From NCBI GenBank assembly GCA_937982505.1, contig CALJLV010000010.1, forward strand, positions 1 through 11,976: a stretch of 11,976 nucleotides of DNA. The letters are read 5' to 3'. A model generated the notes under the pieces. That model made no database searches. It saw nothing but the letters and a program-made list of their open reading frames with translations, and was not told the origin of the DNA. This DNA is from an uncultured Desulfobacteraceae bacterium. Lineage in GTDB: Bacteria > Desulfobacterota > Desulfobacteria > Desulfobacterales > UBA2174. Positions 1-7,714 of the stretch are shown here, one piece after another. A program made the position numbers and the translations under genes. Within the stretch, counting starts at the first letter, position 1, and every line of letters starts with the position of its first letter.

Positions 1-432
1 GTGAGCCTCGCGGCCCTGATGTGCCTGATGATGGCGCTGCTGTGGGACCTCGAAACGCGGATTCTGCACCTCAGCTCGAGAACCATGGTGGATGTCTTGA
101 CGGTGGCCCAGTGGCCGCCCTGGGCCCGTCTGCTGACCAGCCTGCGCGCCGGGTTTGTCGAGGAGATCCTCTTCCGGGCCTATCCGATTACGCGCAGCGG
201 CAGGCTCCTGGGCCGACGCTGGCCGGGGGCGCTGGCCGGTCTGACCTTGTTCACCCTTTCTCACATCCCCTACGCGGGCTGCGCCCACGCACTGGGCGTG
301 GTGCTGCCGCTGGGGGCCGTTTTGACCCTGCTTTACCTCTGGCAGCGGAACCTGACGCTGAACATCGGGGTGCACGGGCTCTGTGACCTTCTGGCCACGT
401 CCGCCCTGCCGTTTTTCCTGGCGGGCGATTGA
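1..432 (+). CDS. CPBP-family intramembrane metalloprotease, C-terminal part (5' end outside window)
   Basis: The visible 143 residues carry the motifs of the CPBP (CAAX protease and bacteriocin-processing, Rce1-like) family of membrane-embedded metalloproteases. Motif 1 is EEILFR at residues 54-59, motif 2 is F-x3-H at 84-88, and motif 3 is H125 with D129; these supply the metal-binding and catalytic residues. Hydrophobic stretches at about 77-93 and 98-113 and near the C-terminus fit membrane helices, so it should sit in the cytoplasmic membrane. Family members usually have 200-300 residues, and this frame is open from the first base. The GTG at position 1 is therefore probably an internal valine and the true start lies upstream. 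The substrate cannot be told; relatives process prenylated proteins or peptides, or give bacteriocin immunity. It converges with the hydrolase gene at 482-1306 across a 49-base gap filled by a hairpin. Confidence 0.85.
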   Translation: MSLAALMCLMMALLWDLETRILHLSSRTMVDVLTVAQWPPWARLLTSLRAGFVEEILFRAYPITRSGRLLGRRWPGALAGLTLFTLSHIPYAGCAHALGVVLPLGAVLTLLYLWQRNLTLNIGVHGLCDLLATSALPFFLAGD

Positions 433-438
433 CGCCGC

Positions 439-480
439 CGCCGGCCGCCAGGCCCGGACAGGATCCGGGAGCGGCCGGCG
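439..480. terminator. GC-rich hairpin between convergent genes, possible bidirectional terminator
   Basis: Bases 439-448 pair perfectly with 471-480 (10 bp). Inside that stem, 453-458 pairs with 464-469 (6 bp) around a 5-base loop. The structure fills the whole gap between the stop of the protease gene (432) and the stop of the convergent hydrolase gene (482). Neither side has a T-run, so it is not a classical intrinsic terminator. It could act with Rho or simply protect 3' ends. Confidence 0.5.
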
Positions 481-481
481 C

Positions 482-1306
482 TCAGCGACCTGTGGAGCCC
501 TTGCGGTAGAGCTCAGGACGCCGGTGGGGCAGGAAGTAGCGCATGCGGTGCTCGCGAACCCGGGAAAGGGAGTCGGCGCACAGATCGGCGATCAGCAGGC
601 TGTCGCCGGCGGTGGATTTGCCGGCCAGAATGGCACCGTCCGGACCGATGGCCATGGCCAGGCCCGGAAAGCTCAGTCCGGCACCGTTTTCCCCCCTCTG
701 ATTGCAGGCCACCACGAAGACCCCGTTGTCAAAGGCGCGCGCGAGCAGGTGGCGCCGCCAGGAAGCCTTCTTTTCACGGATCGTTCCCCGCGGCGAGGCG
801 TGAGGGATGAAAATCACCTCGGCGCCGTCCAGGGCCATGCGGGTCGCCAGTTCGGGAAAATGGGCGTCGTAGCAAAGCTGGATCCCGAAGCGGATTCCGG
901 CGGCCTCGAAAAGCGGCACCCGGTCGCCGGCCGACAGGACCCCCTGCTCGGGAGGGGCCAGGTGGACCTTGCGATAGGTCTGCCGGCGCCCGTCCGGCCA
1001 GAAGACCCCGTGAGCGGCATAGACCCGCGTTCCAGGTCCACTTTGTGCCAGGCCGGCAAGCAGTACGACCCCGGTGCGGGCCGCGGTTGCGGCCAAGCCG
1101 TCCAGTGCGCCGCTCCGAGCCGGCAGCGCGGCGTCCAGAAGCGCCCGGCCGACACCGTACCCGGTGACGTTGAGCTCGGGGAAACAGACCAGGGCCGCTC
1201 CGCAGCGGGCCGCCCTGGCCGCCAGTCTTTCAACGGTCTTCAGATTTTCCGCGATCCTGCCCAGGGGGCAGCGGCAGACCGCGGCGGCAATGCGGATGGC
1301 CTTCAA
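482..1306 (-). CDS. Carbon-nitrogen hydrolase (nitrilase superfamily amidohydrolase)
   Basis: A cytosolic nitrilase-superfamily enzyme, predicted to hydrolyse a non-peptide C-N bond in an amide or nitrile through a Glu-Lys-Cys triad. All three residues are visible (numbered from the TTG start): E44 in FPELNVTGY, K113 in YRKVHL and C145 in QLCYDAHFPE. At 274 residues it has the family's usual single-domain length. The frame opens upstream to an ATG at 1393, but the conserved domain begins exactly at a TTG at 1306, which is preceded by a strong GGAAGGAG ribosome binding site 8 bases away (1315-1322). The extra 29 residues from the ATG do not look like family sequence, so TTG is preferred. The substrate is unknown; candidates include omega-amides, N-carbamoyl compounds and deaminated glutathione. 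It stands alone and is divergent from the gene at 1719. Confidence 0.88.
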   Translation of the reverse strand: MKAIRIAAAVCRCPLGRIAENLKTVERLAARAARCGAALVCFPELNVTGYGVGRALLDAALPARSGALDGLAATAARTGVVLLAGLAQSGPGTRVYAAHGVFWPDGRRQTYRKVHLAPPEQGVLSAGDRVPLFEAAGIRFGIQLCYDAHFPELATRMALDGAEVIFIPHASPRGTIREKKASWRRHLLARAFDNGVFVVACNQRGENGAGLSFPGLAMAIGPDGAILAGKSTAGDSLLIADLCADSLSRVREHRMRYFLPHRRPELYRKGSTGR

Positions 1307-1478
1307 GGTGCCGACTCCTTCCAGGGTGTTTTGAGTCTGAAAGATCCTGCCAGTTTCAAGGGCTGCGTGAATCTCTCTTCCCCGCATCGCCATGCCAAGG
1401 AAGCGATCCAGCGGGCTGCGGCAGTTCGCCGCAGGGTGATGTATTTTGCCCCATCATGCCAACTCATCGTCATTGCAG

Positions 1479-1506
1479 CACTTTTGATCAAACCTGTTAA
1501 AAAGTG
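1479..1506. repeat. Inverted repeat CACTTTT-N14-AAAAGTG upstream of the sigma-54 promoter
   Basis: Seven bases at 1479-1485 are perfectly complementary to 1500-1506 across a 14-base spacer. The repeat lies about 120-145 bases upstream of the -24 element at 1624, a usual distance for an NtrC-type activator site. No second copy was found, so a binding role is inference. Confidence 0.3.
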
Positions 1507-1623
1507 GCGCATTACGCGTCATTCAAGGGTTTTTTCTCCCGGGGTCCGGCCAGAGATCCGATTTACCTCAATATGCCACAAAAGCAACTAGTTGAGCTGT
1601 TTTTCGGAATCATCGGAAGGCGT

Positions 1624-1639
1624 TGGCCCGGTTTCTGCT
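1624..1639 (+). promoter_or_regulatory. Candidate sigma-54 (-24/-12) promoter for the gene at 1719
   Basis: The sequence TGGCCC-GGTTT-CTGCT matches the sigma-54 consensus TGGCAC-N5-TTGCW. The invariant GG is at 1625-1626 and the invariant GC at 1637-1638, separated by the required 10 bases. Transcription would start near 1650, giving a leader of about 70 bases before the ATG at 1719. Two mismatches to consensus (C for A, C for T) leave it good but not perfect. A sigma-54-dependent response regulator is encoded nearby (3296-4651). Confidence 0.5.
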
Positions 1640-1718
1640 CTCTTTGCCGGTCAAGATGCCGAAAACAGGTAGATCCCCTTTGCAGTCCACCCTGCTGACA
1701 CCATGAAAGGAGGCTGTC

Positions 1719-2615
1719 ATGACCCCACAGAATCAGACTCGTCGTCCGGTGGTCTATCAGACGATCCAGGATCAGTGTGTATGGAGTCAGGCCGGAGTGA
1801 TCAAACCGGTCAAATGCATGAACGCTTTCGATTGCCTCGGCTGCGATTTCGACCAGAAGGTGCAGCACGACTTTCAGGCGCGGGAAAAGCGCTCCGGCCC
1901 TGCGCCCCACACCCCGCCTCGGCTGCGCATGCTGGTCAAGGATCTCAAGTGCCGGCACATGCTCAGCGGACGGGTGGCCTACAAGCTTTGCGCTCACGGC
2001 TACAACTGCGTCAGATGCCCCTACGACCAGATGATCGAGGACGCCGGCCTCCTGCCGACCCCCACCCCGCCGGGTTACGACTACGTTTCAGGCTTCACCG
2101 TGGCGCGGGACTACTATTACCAGCGCGGGCACACCTGGGCGCGGGTGGAGTACGGCGGCCGCGTTCGGGTGGGGCTTGACGATTTTGTCCTGCGGCTGTT
2201 CGGTCCCCAGGACAGGATCGAGCTGCCCCGACTCGGCAGCCAGGTCGGGCAGAATCGGCCCGGCGCCGTGCTGCAGCGCGCCGGCAAGGAAGCGGCCGCA
2301 GCCAGTCCGTTGGACGGCAGGGTGGTGGCGGTCAACCCCCGGGTTCAGCGCCGGGCCGAAACGGCCAATACGGCGCCCTACACCGGCGGCTGGCTGATGG
2401 TTGTTCAACCCACCAGCCTGCGCCGCAATCTCAAGAATCTGCTTTTCGGCAACGAAAGCCTGGCCTGGATCGACGACGAGGCCAACCGCCTGAGCCGGAT
2501 GGTCAGCGACACCGCCGGCTACGCCATGGCGGCGGCCGGCGGCGAAGCCGTGAAGGATGTCTTCGGGTCCGTGCCGGGTCTGGATTGGGAGCGCCTGACC
2601 CGCAGCTTCCTGTAA
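1719..2615 (+). CDS. Duplicated four-cysteine-motif protein with C-terminal glycine-cleavage H-protein-like domain
   Basis: A 298-residue soluble protein of unknown function. The N-terminal third holds two copies of one pattern, C-x12-C-x5-C-x2-C-x-[FY]-D-Q: C20, C33, C39, C42 and then C78, C91, C97, C100, exactly 58 residues apart. Each copy could bind a zinc ion or an iron-sulfur cluster. Residues from about 130 to 250 resemble the lipoyl-carrier H-protein of the glycine cleavage system: H138-x-W140 near the start, GLDDF at 152-156, LPRLGSQVG at 169-177, and PLDGRVVAVN at 197-206. In true GcvH the lipoylated lysine lies 8 residues before that proline. Here K190 lies 7 before it and G189 occupies the usual site, so lipoylation is doubtful. 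No glycine-cleavage genes are adjacent. The ATG is fixed by AAAGGAGG 5 bases upstream, and a sigma-54 promoter match precedes it. A redox-sensing or carrier role is possible but unproven. Confidence 0.8.
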   Translation: MTPQNQTRRPVVYQTIQDQCVWSQAGVIKPVKCMNAFDCLGCDFDQKVQHDFQAREKRSGPAPHTPPRLRMLVKDLKCRHMLSGRVAYKLCAHGYNCVRCPYDQMIEDAGLLPTPTPPGYDYVSGFTVARDYYYQRGHTWARVEYGGRVRVGLDDFVLRLFGPQDRIELPRLGSQVGQNRPGAVLQRAGKEAAAASPLDGRVVAVNPRVQRRAETANTAPYTGGWLMVVQPTSLRRNLKNLLFGNESLAWIDDEANRLSRMVSDTAGYAMAAAGGEAVKDVFGSVPGLDWERLTRSFL

Positions 2616-2673
2616 GGCCCCTGCCCTGGGGGCCCTAGTCCGGCCGGCGCCGCTTGCCGGCGGCGCCGGCCGG
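2616..2673. terminator. Paired GC hairpins between convergent genes, possible bidirectional terminator
   Basis: The main hairpin is a perfect 14-bp stem, 2640-2653 with 2660-2673, around a 6-base loop. A smaller one sits just before it, 2616-2621 with 2629-2634, directly after the TAA at 2613-2615. They lie in the 102-base gap between the rightward gene ending at 2615 and the leftward gene ending at 2718. There is no T-run on either side, so the stem is strong but not a classical intrinsic terminator. Confidence 0.55.
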
Positions 2674-2717
2674 GCGGGGGACGCACCGGGTCCCGGGACG
2701 GCGTCCGGCGCCCCGTT

Positions 2718-3295
2718 TCAAGCTCCGCGCGCCATGCGATCCAGCAGTCTTACCCGTCGAAGGATCTCATAGCGGCAGGCATTGCAGAACTCCGGCCGCG
2801 TCTCATCGATCATCTCCAGGTTGCGCGGCGAGCGCATCAGGCACATGGGCGCGAAACAATGGCCCAGACCGAGCACGTGGCCCATCTCGTGGAGGCTGAC
2901 CTTGGCCAGCCGTTCCAGGGTTTGTTCGGGCCCCTGGGCCGTCAGGCGGAAAAAAGAGACCAGGGCCACTCGCCCGCCCAGTTGGGACTCGCCCAGAACA
3001 TAAGTCAGGATCGGAGTCCCGATGTCGCTTCCCGTCAGCCCCAGGCACAGCGTTGGGCCCGGCATCGCCTGGGCCAGGCGGCCGATGAGCCGCACGGCGT
3101 CGTACTGCCGGCGCGCCTCGTTGAAGGTCTCGGCGAAAAGAGGCCGGTGCGGCAGGACATCGCTGGGCAGCCCCATCAAGGCCTGCAGATTGGCGGCCAC
3201 CACCTCGGTGTAGAGGTCCTCCACCGGACCCAGGGGGACGAGGTGGGCCAGGGCCCTCGCTGCTTCTCCGGAGGGGGCATGATCCTGGGGGGGGG

Positions 3296-3299
<4 letters not shown>
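2718..3299 (-). CDS. amzA: Archaemetzincin-family zinc metalloprotease
   Basis: A 193-residue predicted soluble zinc peptidase of the archaemetzincin family. It shows the full signature HExxHxxGxxHC-x4-C-x-M ... C-x2-C. H137, E138, H141 and H147 form the catalytic zinc site; C148, C153, C172 and C175 form the family's structural zinc site; M155 marks the metzincin Met-turn. Length and motif order match the family. The frame is open further upstream to 3458, but that part overlaps the response regulator. The ATG at 3299 is preferred because it overlaps the regulator's TGA as ATGA, implying translational coupling; no separate Shine-Dalgarno is visible. It is the last gene of the cluster beginning with yjbQ. 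No signal peptide is seen, so it should act in the cytoplasm. The family is best known from archaea and vertebrates and is patchy in bacteria; its substrate here is unknown. Confidence 0.9.
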
Positions 3300-4647
<1,348 letters not shown>

Positions 4648-4651
<4 letters not shown>

Positions 4652-6225
4652 GGGGCGTCTCCTTGGCGGCCGGCACCAGTCTCCGGCCGCGGGGCAGTGG
4701 GCAATGTGATGCGGAAGGTGGTGCCCTGGCCCGAGCGGCTCTCCACCGTGACCTGGCCGCCATGCTCGCGGACGATGCCGTAGACCATCGACAGGCCGAG
4801 TCCGACTCCCCGGCCGCCCTTCTTGGTCGAATAGAACGGCTCGAAGATCCTCTGCAGATCCGCTTCGGCGATGCCCGTGCCCGTGTCGCGCACCGTGAGC
4901 CAGACCTTGAGGCCGTCGCTTTCGCTGCCTGCGGCGATGCACAGGGTACCGCCTTCGGGCATCGCCTCGATGGCGTTGGTGATCAGGTTCATCAGACACT
5001 GCTGGATCTGGGCGTGGTCACCATAGATGCTAAAGGGCGCCGGCGGGAGCTCCAGCTCGGCCGACACGCCGGCCTTGTCCATGGCGTGGCGCAGGAGCTG
5101 GAGGATGGTGTGGGTCAGATCCACCAGGTCGAAGTGCTTGGATTCAACTCCCTTTTGCCGGGCGAAGGTCAGCAGGTTGTTGACGATGTTGCCGCAGCGC
5201 AGCGCCTCGCGCACCGACAGGTCGAGGTAGCGGGCAAAGCCGGCCAACCCCTCCTCGGGCAGCCGCTTTTCCTGAATGTACGACAGCATCAGCTTGTTGA
5301 AGGTGGTGATGCTGGTGATGGGGTTGTTGATCTCGTGGCAGACCGAGGCCACCAGGCGGCCGAGGGTCAGCAAGCGGTCCTCCTGGACGAAGCGGGCAAG
5401 GTCTTCTTTGATGAGGCGGGCCCGGGCTTCGAGGCGCAGGCTCACGTCCTGGGTGATGTCCCGGATAACATCCACGAACTGGATGATCTTTCCAAAATGG
5501 TTGACCAAGGGATAGGTGGTCACCTGGGTGATGCGCGTACCGCCGCCGGGAAGATTGACTTCGTGAATGGCGCGGGCTGGGCGACCGGTGCGCGCTGCTT
5601 CGGCCAGGGTGCAGGGGCGTCCCTCATCGGCGCACGGCTGCGAGTCGCTGTGGATCACCTCGAAGCAGTGGCGGCCGATGATGGCTTCGCGGTCGCCCCC
5701 GCTTGTGATCAGGGGCGAATCATTGCAGTTGAGGATGCGGTAGTTGCGGTCGATGACCATCACTCCGTCCGGGGACGCCTCCAGCAGGGCGGAGGCGAAG
5801 CTGGCGGTGACGCCGATCTCGGTCGCCAGGGCGGAAGGTTCATTTTCCCAATGGAGCATGTTGAGCAGCAGTTCCGAGGCCCGTCGGTCGATCAAAGCCA
5901 CATCTACCGGCTTTTTCTGGGACAACTCAATCAACCGCTCGGGGTCGCCCGTCATCTCCATGAGCAGTTCCGGAAGGGGGCGGGCCATGAGGGCATCGAT
6001 GCTCTCAAAGATCAGGATGCCGCCGTTCGACGCCTGCCGGCGGCATTCGGGCGTGTGGCTGGCCATCACCATGGCGACAAGCTTCAACTTTACGAAATTG
6101 GTTCGGGCGCTTTCGATGCTATTGATGATTTGCTGGCAACGTTCGCCCCTCGCCACCACGGCGACCTTGATCAGCAGGCAATCGTTGGGTTTTTTCGATT
6201 TGAGCAGGCCGTTTTTGATGGGCAT
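4648..6225 (-). CDS. Cytosolic PAS-containing sensor histidine kinase with an N-terminal Rossmann-like sensor region
   Basis: A 525-residue histidine kinase without membrane segments, so it should sense an internal signal. Residues about 18-125 resemble a nucleotide-binding-like sensor region that I associate with deltaproteobacterial kinases, with a typical ME-MTGDPE stretch near 89-96 and a VALIDRRASELL stretch near 109-120. A PAS domain follows (about 142-265) and contains C187, H192, C198 and C205 in a C-x4-H-x5-C-x6-C arrangement. The catalytic core has the H-box with H297 in CHEINNP, the N-box NLITNAIEA with N417, the G1 box DTGTG, the F-box FEPFYSTKKG and the G2 box GVGLGLSMV. It starts at ATG 6225, 8 bases after the stop of the Ahb-type gene, with GAGG upstream, and ends overlapping the regulator it presumably phosphorylates. 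The PAS cysteines may be a redox or metal switch; this is inference. Confidence 0.93.
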
Positions 6226-6233
6226 ATCGATCC

Positions 6234-6719
6234 TCAGATGTCGATTTGATCCAGGTCGAAATGCGCCCGGATTTTAAAAACCCGGGTGGCCGGCAAGTTG
6301 AGAATCTGGTCCACCCCGGTCTGGCGGCGGATGGCCTCCAGGTGGGTTTCGATCTCGTTCATGGACGGGGCGATGAAGGTGAACCAGACGTTGAGCGCAT
6401 GCTCGCGCAGATAGTTGTGGGTGACTCCGGCGTGCCGGTTGACCACGGCGCTGAAGGTGTCGATCTTCTCCTGGGGCACTCGGGCCGCGCAGAGGGTGGA
6501 TACGAAACCGACCTTTTCGGGGACGAAGTTACCGCCGATGCGGCGGATGATGCCCTCTTGCTTGAGGCGTCGGACCCGCTCCAGGACTTCGGCCTCGGCC
6601 AGCTCGAGTTCGGCGCCGATGGCGGCGAAAGGTCGCGGGGTGAGGGGAAAATCGGATTGAATCCGATTGAGCAGGGCGCGATCGATGTCGTTTATGTCCG
6701 GCACCGTTGCCATCGGCAT
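6234..6719 (-). CDS. AhbA/AhbB-type siroheme decarboxylase subunit (Lrp/AsnC-like)
   Basis: A 161-residue protein with an AsnC-like N-terminal helix-turn-helix region (about 10-62, ending in IIRRIGG) and a C-terminal domain carrying VTHNYLREHALNVWFTF at 99-115 and LPATRVFKI at 142-150. The HNYxRxHxxNxWFT block is the hallmark of the siroheme decarboxylase family (AhbA/AhbB, NirD/L/G/H). These proteins convert siroheme to 12,18-didecarboxysiroheme in the alternative heme pathway used by sulfate reducers. The active enzyme is normally a pair of related subunits; only one is encoded here, so the partner must lie elsewhere or the protein acts alone or as a regulator. I cannot decide between AhbA and AhbB from sequence alone. 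The ATG at 6719 follows AAGGA and avoids a 31-base overlap with yjbQ that the longer frame (to 6779) would give. It is 8 bases ahead of the kinase gene. Confidence 0.83.
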   Translation of the reverse strand: MPMATVPDINDIDRALLNRIQSDFPLTPRPFAAIGAELELAEAEVLERVRRLKQEGIIRRIGGNFVPEKVGFVSTLCAARVPQEKIDTFSAVVNRHAGVTHNYLREHALNVWFTFIAPSMNEIETHLEAIRRQTGVDQILNLPATRVFKIRAHFDLDQIDI

Positions 6720-6748
6720 AGTTTCCTTGCGATAGGGGTCAGACCGGG

Positions 6749-7159
6749 TCAGGGCCGCCGATCCGGGTCGGCAAGGCACTGTACGATGACTTTGCGCGCG
6801 CGCGGGCCGTCAAACTCGCAAAAGAAGATGCCCTGCCAGGTGCCCAGAACCAGACGGCCTTCATCCACCGCCAGGGTCTGGGAGGCCCCCACCAGGGTCG
6901 ACTTGATGTGCGCGGCGCTGTTACCTTCCCGATGCCGGTATCCGGCCGCGAAAGGCACCAGCGTGTCGAGCGCCCCGAGCAGATCGACGGCCACGTCCGG
7001 GTCGGCGCTTTCGTTGATGGTGACCCCGGCGGTGGTATGGGGCACGTAGATCAGGCAGATCCCGCTGGCGCCGGGCAAAAGGCGGCCCGCCGCCTGGCGT
7101 ACCTCGGCGGTGATGTCGATCAGTTCGCTTCTTCGATGGGTGGTGACGGACAGGATCAT
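6749..7159 (-). CDS. yjbQ: YjbQ family protein (UPF0047, secondary thiamine-phosphate synthase-like)
   Basis: A 136-residue single-domain protein of the widespread YjbQ/UPF0047 family. It carries the family blocks PHTTAGVTINE (40-50, with H41, N49, E50), HREGN with following AAH (76-84, H76 and H84), and GTWQGIFFCEFDGPR (106-120). The clustered histidines probably bind a metal. E. coli YjbQ has weak thiamine-phosphate synthase activity, but the true physiological role is not settled. The ATG at 7159 matches the expected family start; an in-frame TTG at 7171 is an alternative. Neither start has a clear Shine-Dalgarno. It is the first gene of the five-gene cluster, with 29 bases to the Ahb-type gene, and its start lies only 14 bases past the T-tract of the dsrC terminator. 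Confidence 0.9.
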   Translation of the reverse strand: MILSVTTHRRSELIDITAEVRQAAGRLLPGASGICLIYVPHTTAGVTINESADPDVAVDLLGALDTLVPFAAGYRHREGNSAAHIKSTLVGASQTLAVDEGRLVLGTWQGIFFCEFDGPRARKVIVQCLADPDRRP

Positions 7160-7173
7160 CGGCGCCGTCAAGG

Positions 7174-7206
7174 AAAAAAAAGGCCCTGCACTGGCTGCAG
7201 GGCCTT
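7174..7206 (-). terminator. Intrinsic terminator after dsrC
   Basis: On the minus strand, 7206-7196 pairs with 7190-7180 as a perfect 11-bp stem rich in GC around a 5-base loop, followed at once by a run of eight T residues (complement of the A-run at 7174-7181; the outer two are inside the stem). This is a textbook Rho-independent terminator for leftward transcription from dsrC, which stops at 7247. Confidence 0.93.
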
Positions 7207-7246
7207 GGGATAACCGAAAAACCGGTCTAAACGGGGCGGCTTCGGA

Positions 7247-7564
7247 TCAGACGCAGCCGGTAGGCTTCGGCAGCCCGGCCATCTTGCAGGCTCCCTTGCC
7301 CGGTCCGGAAGGGAACAGCTCGTAGATGTGCTTCAGCTTGAAGCCGGTCACCTTGGAAAGGACCCGCACCATGGGAGCAATGCCGTTCTTTTCGTAGTAT
7401 TCGCGCAGGGTCTTGATCACCAGGCGATGCTCTTCGCCCAGCTCATCGATGCCTTCCTCGCTCTTGACGTACTGCACCCACTCCTCGGACCAGTTGGCGT
7501 AATCGTCGATGAAACCGTCTTCGTCGACGTTGAAGGTCTTTCCTTGGAATTCAACTTGCGGCAT
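7247..7564 (-). CDS. dsrC: DsrC, sulfur-carrier protein of dissimilatory sulfur metabolism
   Basis: A 105-residue TusE/DsrC-family protein that looks like a true DsrC. In sulfate reducers DsrC is the co-substrate of dissimilatory sulfite reductase: its two C-terminal-arm cysteines carry sulfur as a trisulfide that is then reduced by a membrane or cytoplasmic electron donor. Both are present, C93 in KGACKMAG and the penultimate C104 in the terminal PTGCV. This separates it from TusE or regulatory homologues that lack one of them. Length is full. The ATG at 7564 has AAGGAGG 8 bases upstream. It has its own candidate promoter (7651-7679) and a strong terminator (7174-7206), so it is probably transcribed alone, although read-through from flxA (stop 7715) is possible because no terminator is seen between them. 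Its position beside hdrA-flx suggests a functional link through reducing power. Confidence 0.97.
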   Translation of the reverse strand: MPQVEFQGKTFNVDEDGFIDDYANWSEEWVQYVKSEEGIDELGEEHRLVIKTLREYYEKNGIAPMVRVLSKVTGFKLKHIYELFPSGPGKGACKMAGLPKPTGCV

Positions 7565-7650
7565 GACAACGTCCTCCTTGCAGTCTTGAGTTTATTTGAT
7601 GGCGTTCCGCCTGATGTTAGTCGATTTTCAGTGCCGAGTATCGAAACGTT

Positions 7651-7679
7651 TTCCTAACCGAATTGCCCCGGGAAGTCAA
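7651..7679 (-). promoter_or_regulatory. Candidate sigma-70-type promoter for dsrC
   Basis: Reading leftward, a -35 element TTGACT (7679-7674, five of six consensus bases) is followed after 17 bases by TAGGAA (7656-7651, three of six). Spacing is ideal, the -10 is weak. The flanking DNA (7565-7714) is AT-rich relative to the genes, and transcription would begin about 80 bases before the dsrC start. Confidence 0.45.
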
Positions 7680-7714
7680 TATCAATTTGAGTATTTTCCC
7701 ATTTGCGCGGCCGA

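Larger units (their letters stand above)
1307..1718. other. Divergent intergenic region, 412 bases
   Basis: No convincing gene is seen here. It lies between the start of the leftward hydrolase (1306) and the start of the rightward cysteine-rich gene (1719), so it should hold promoters for both. Its centre (about 1440-1620) is visibly more AT-rich than the flanking genes, as expected of regulatory DNA. It contains a sigma-54 promoter match at 1624-1639, an inverted repeat at 1479-1506, and a strong Shine-Dalgarno sequence (AAAGGAGG, 1706-1713) 5 bases before the ATG at 1719. I found no convincing sigma-70 promoter for the leftward hydrolase gene. Confidence 0.6.

Noticed and set aside
1442..1475. 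Possible sigma-54 promoter reading left toward the nitrilase gene (TGGCAT ... GGCA)
   Set aside because: The GG and GC are separated by 9 bases instead of the required 10.
383..1591. Long rightward open frame of 402 codons
   Set aside because: It lies opposite the nitrilase gene, which has all catalytic motifs and a strong ribosome binding site. The 402-codon product is low-complexity (rich in G, R, P, A) and shows no motif.
1573..1698. Possible 41-codon cysteine-rich small gene (contains C-x2-C-x3-C)
   Set aside because: It has no Shine-Dalgarno, and it spans the sigma-54 promoter and predicted transcription start. The cysteines may be chance, so I do not annotate it.
1563..1997. Leftward open frame of 144 codons crossing the start of the cysteine-rich gene
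   Set aside because: It overlaps the promoter, the ribosome binding site and the cysteine-motif coding region on the other strand, and its product shows no family resemblance.
7195..7250. A separate promoter for yjbQ in the dsrC-yjbQ gap
   Set aside because: No pair of -35 and -10 elements with acceptable spacing, and no GG-N10-GC, was found in this short stretch.
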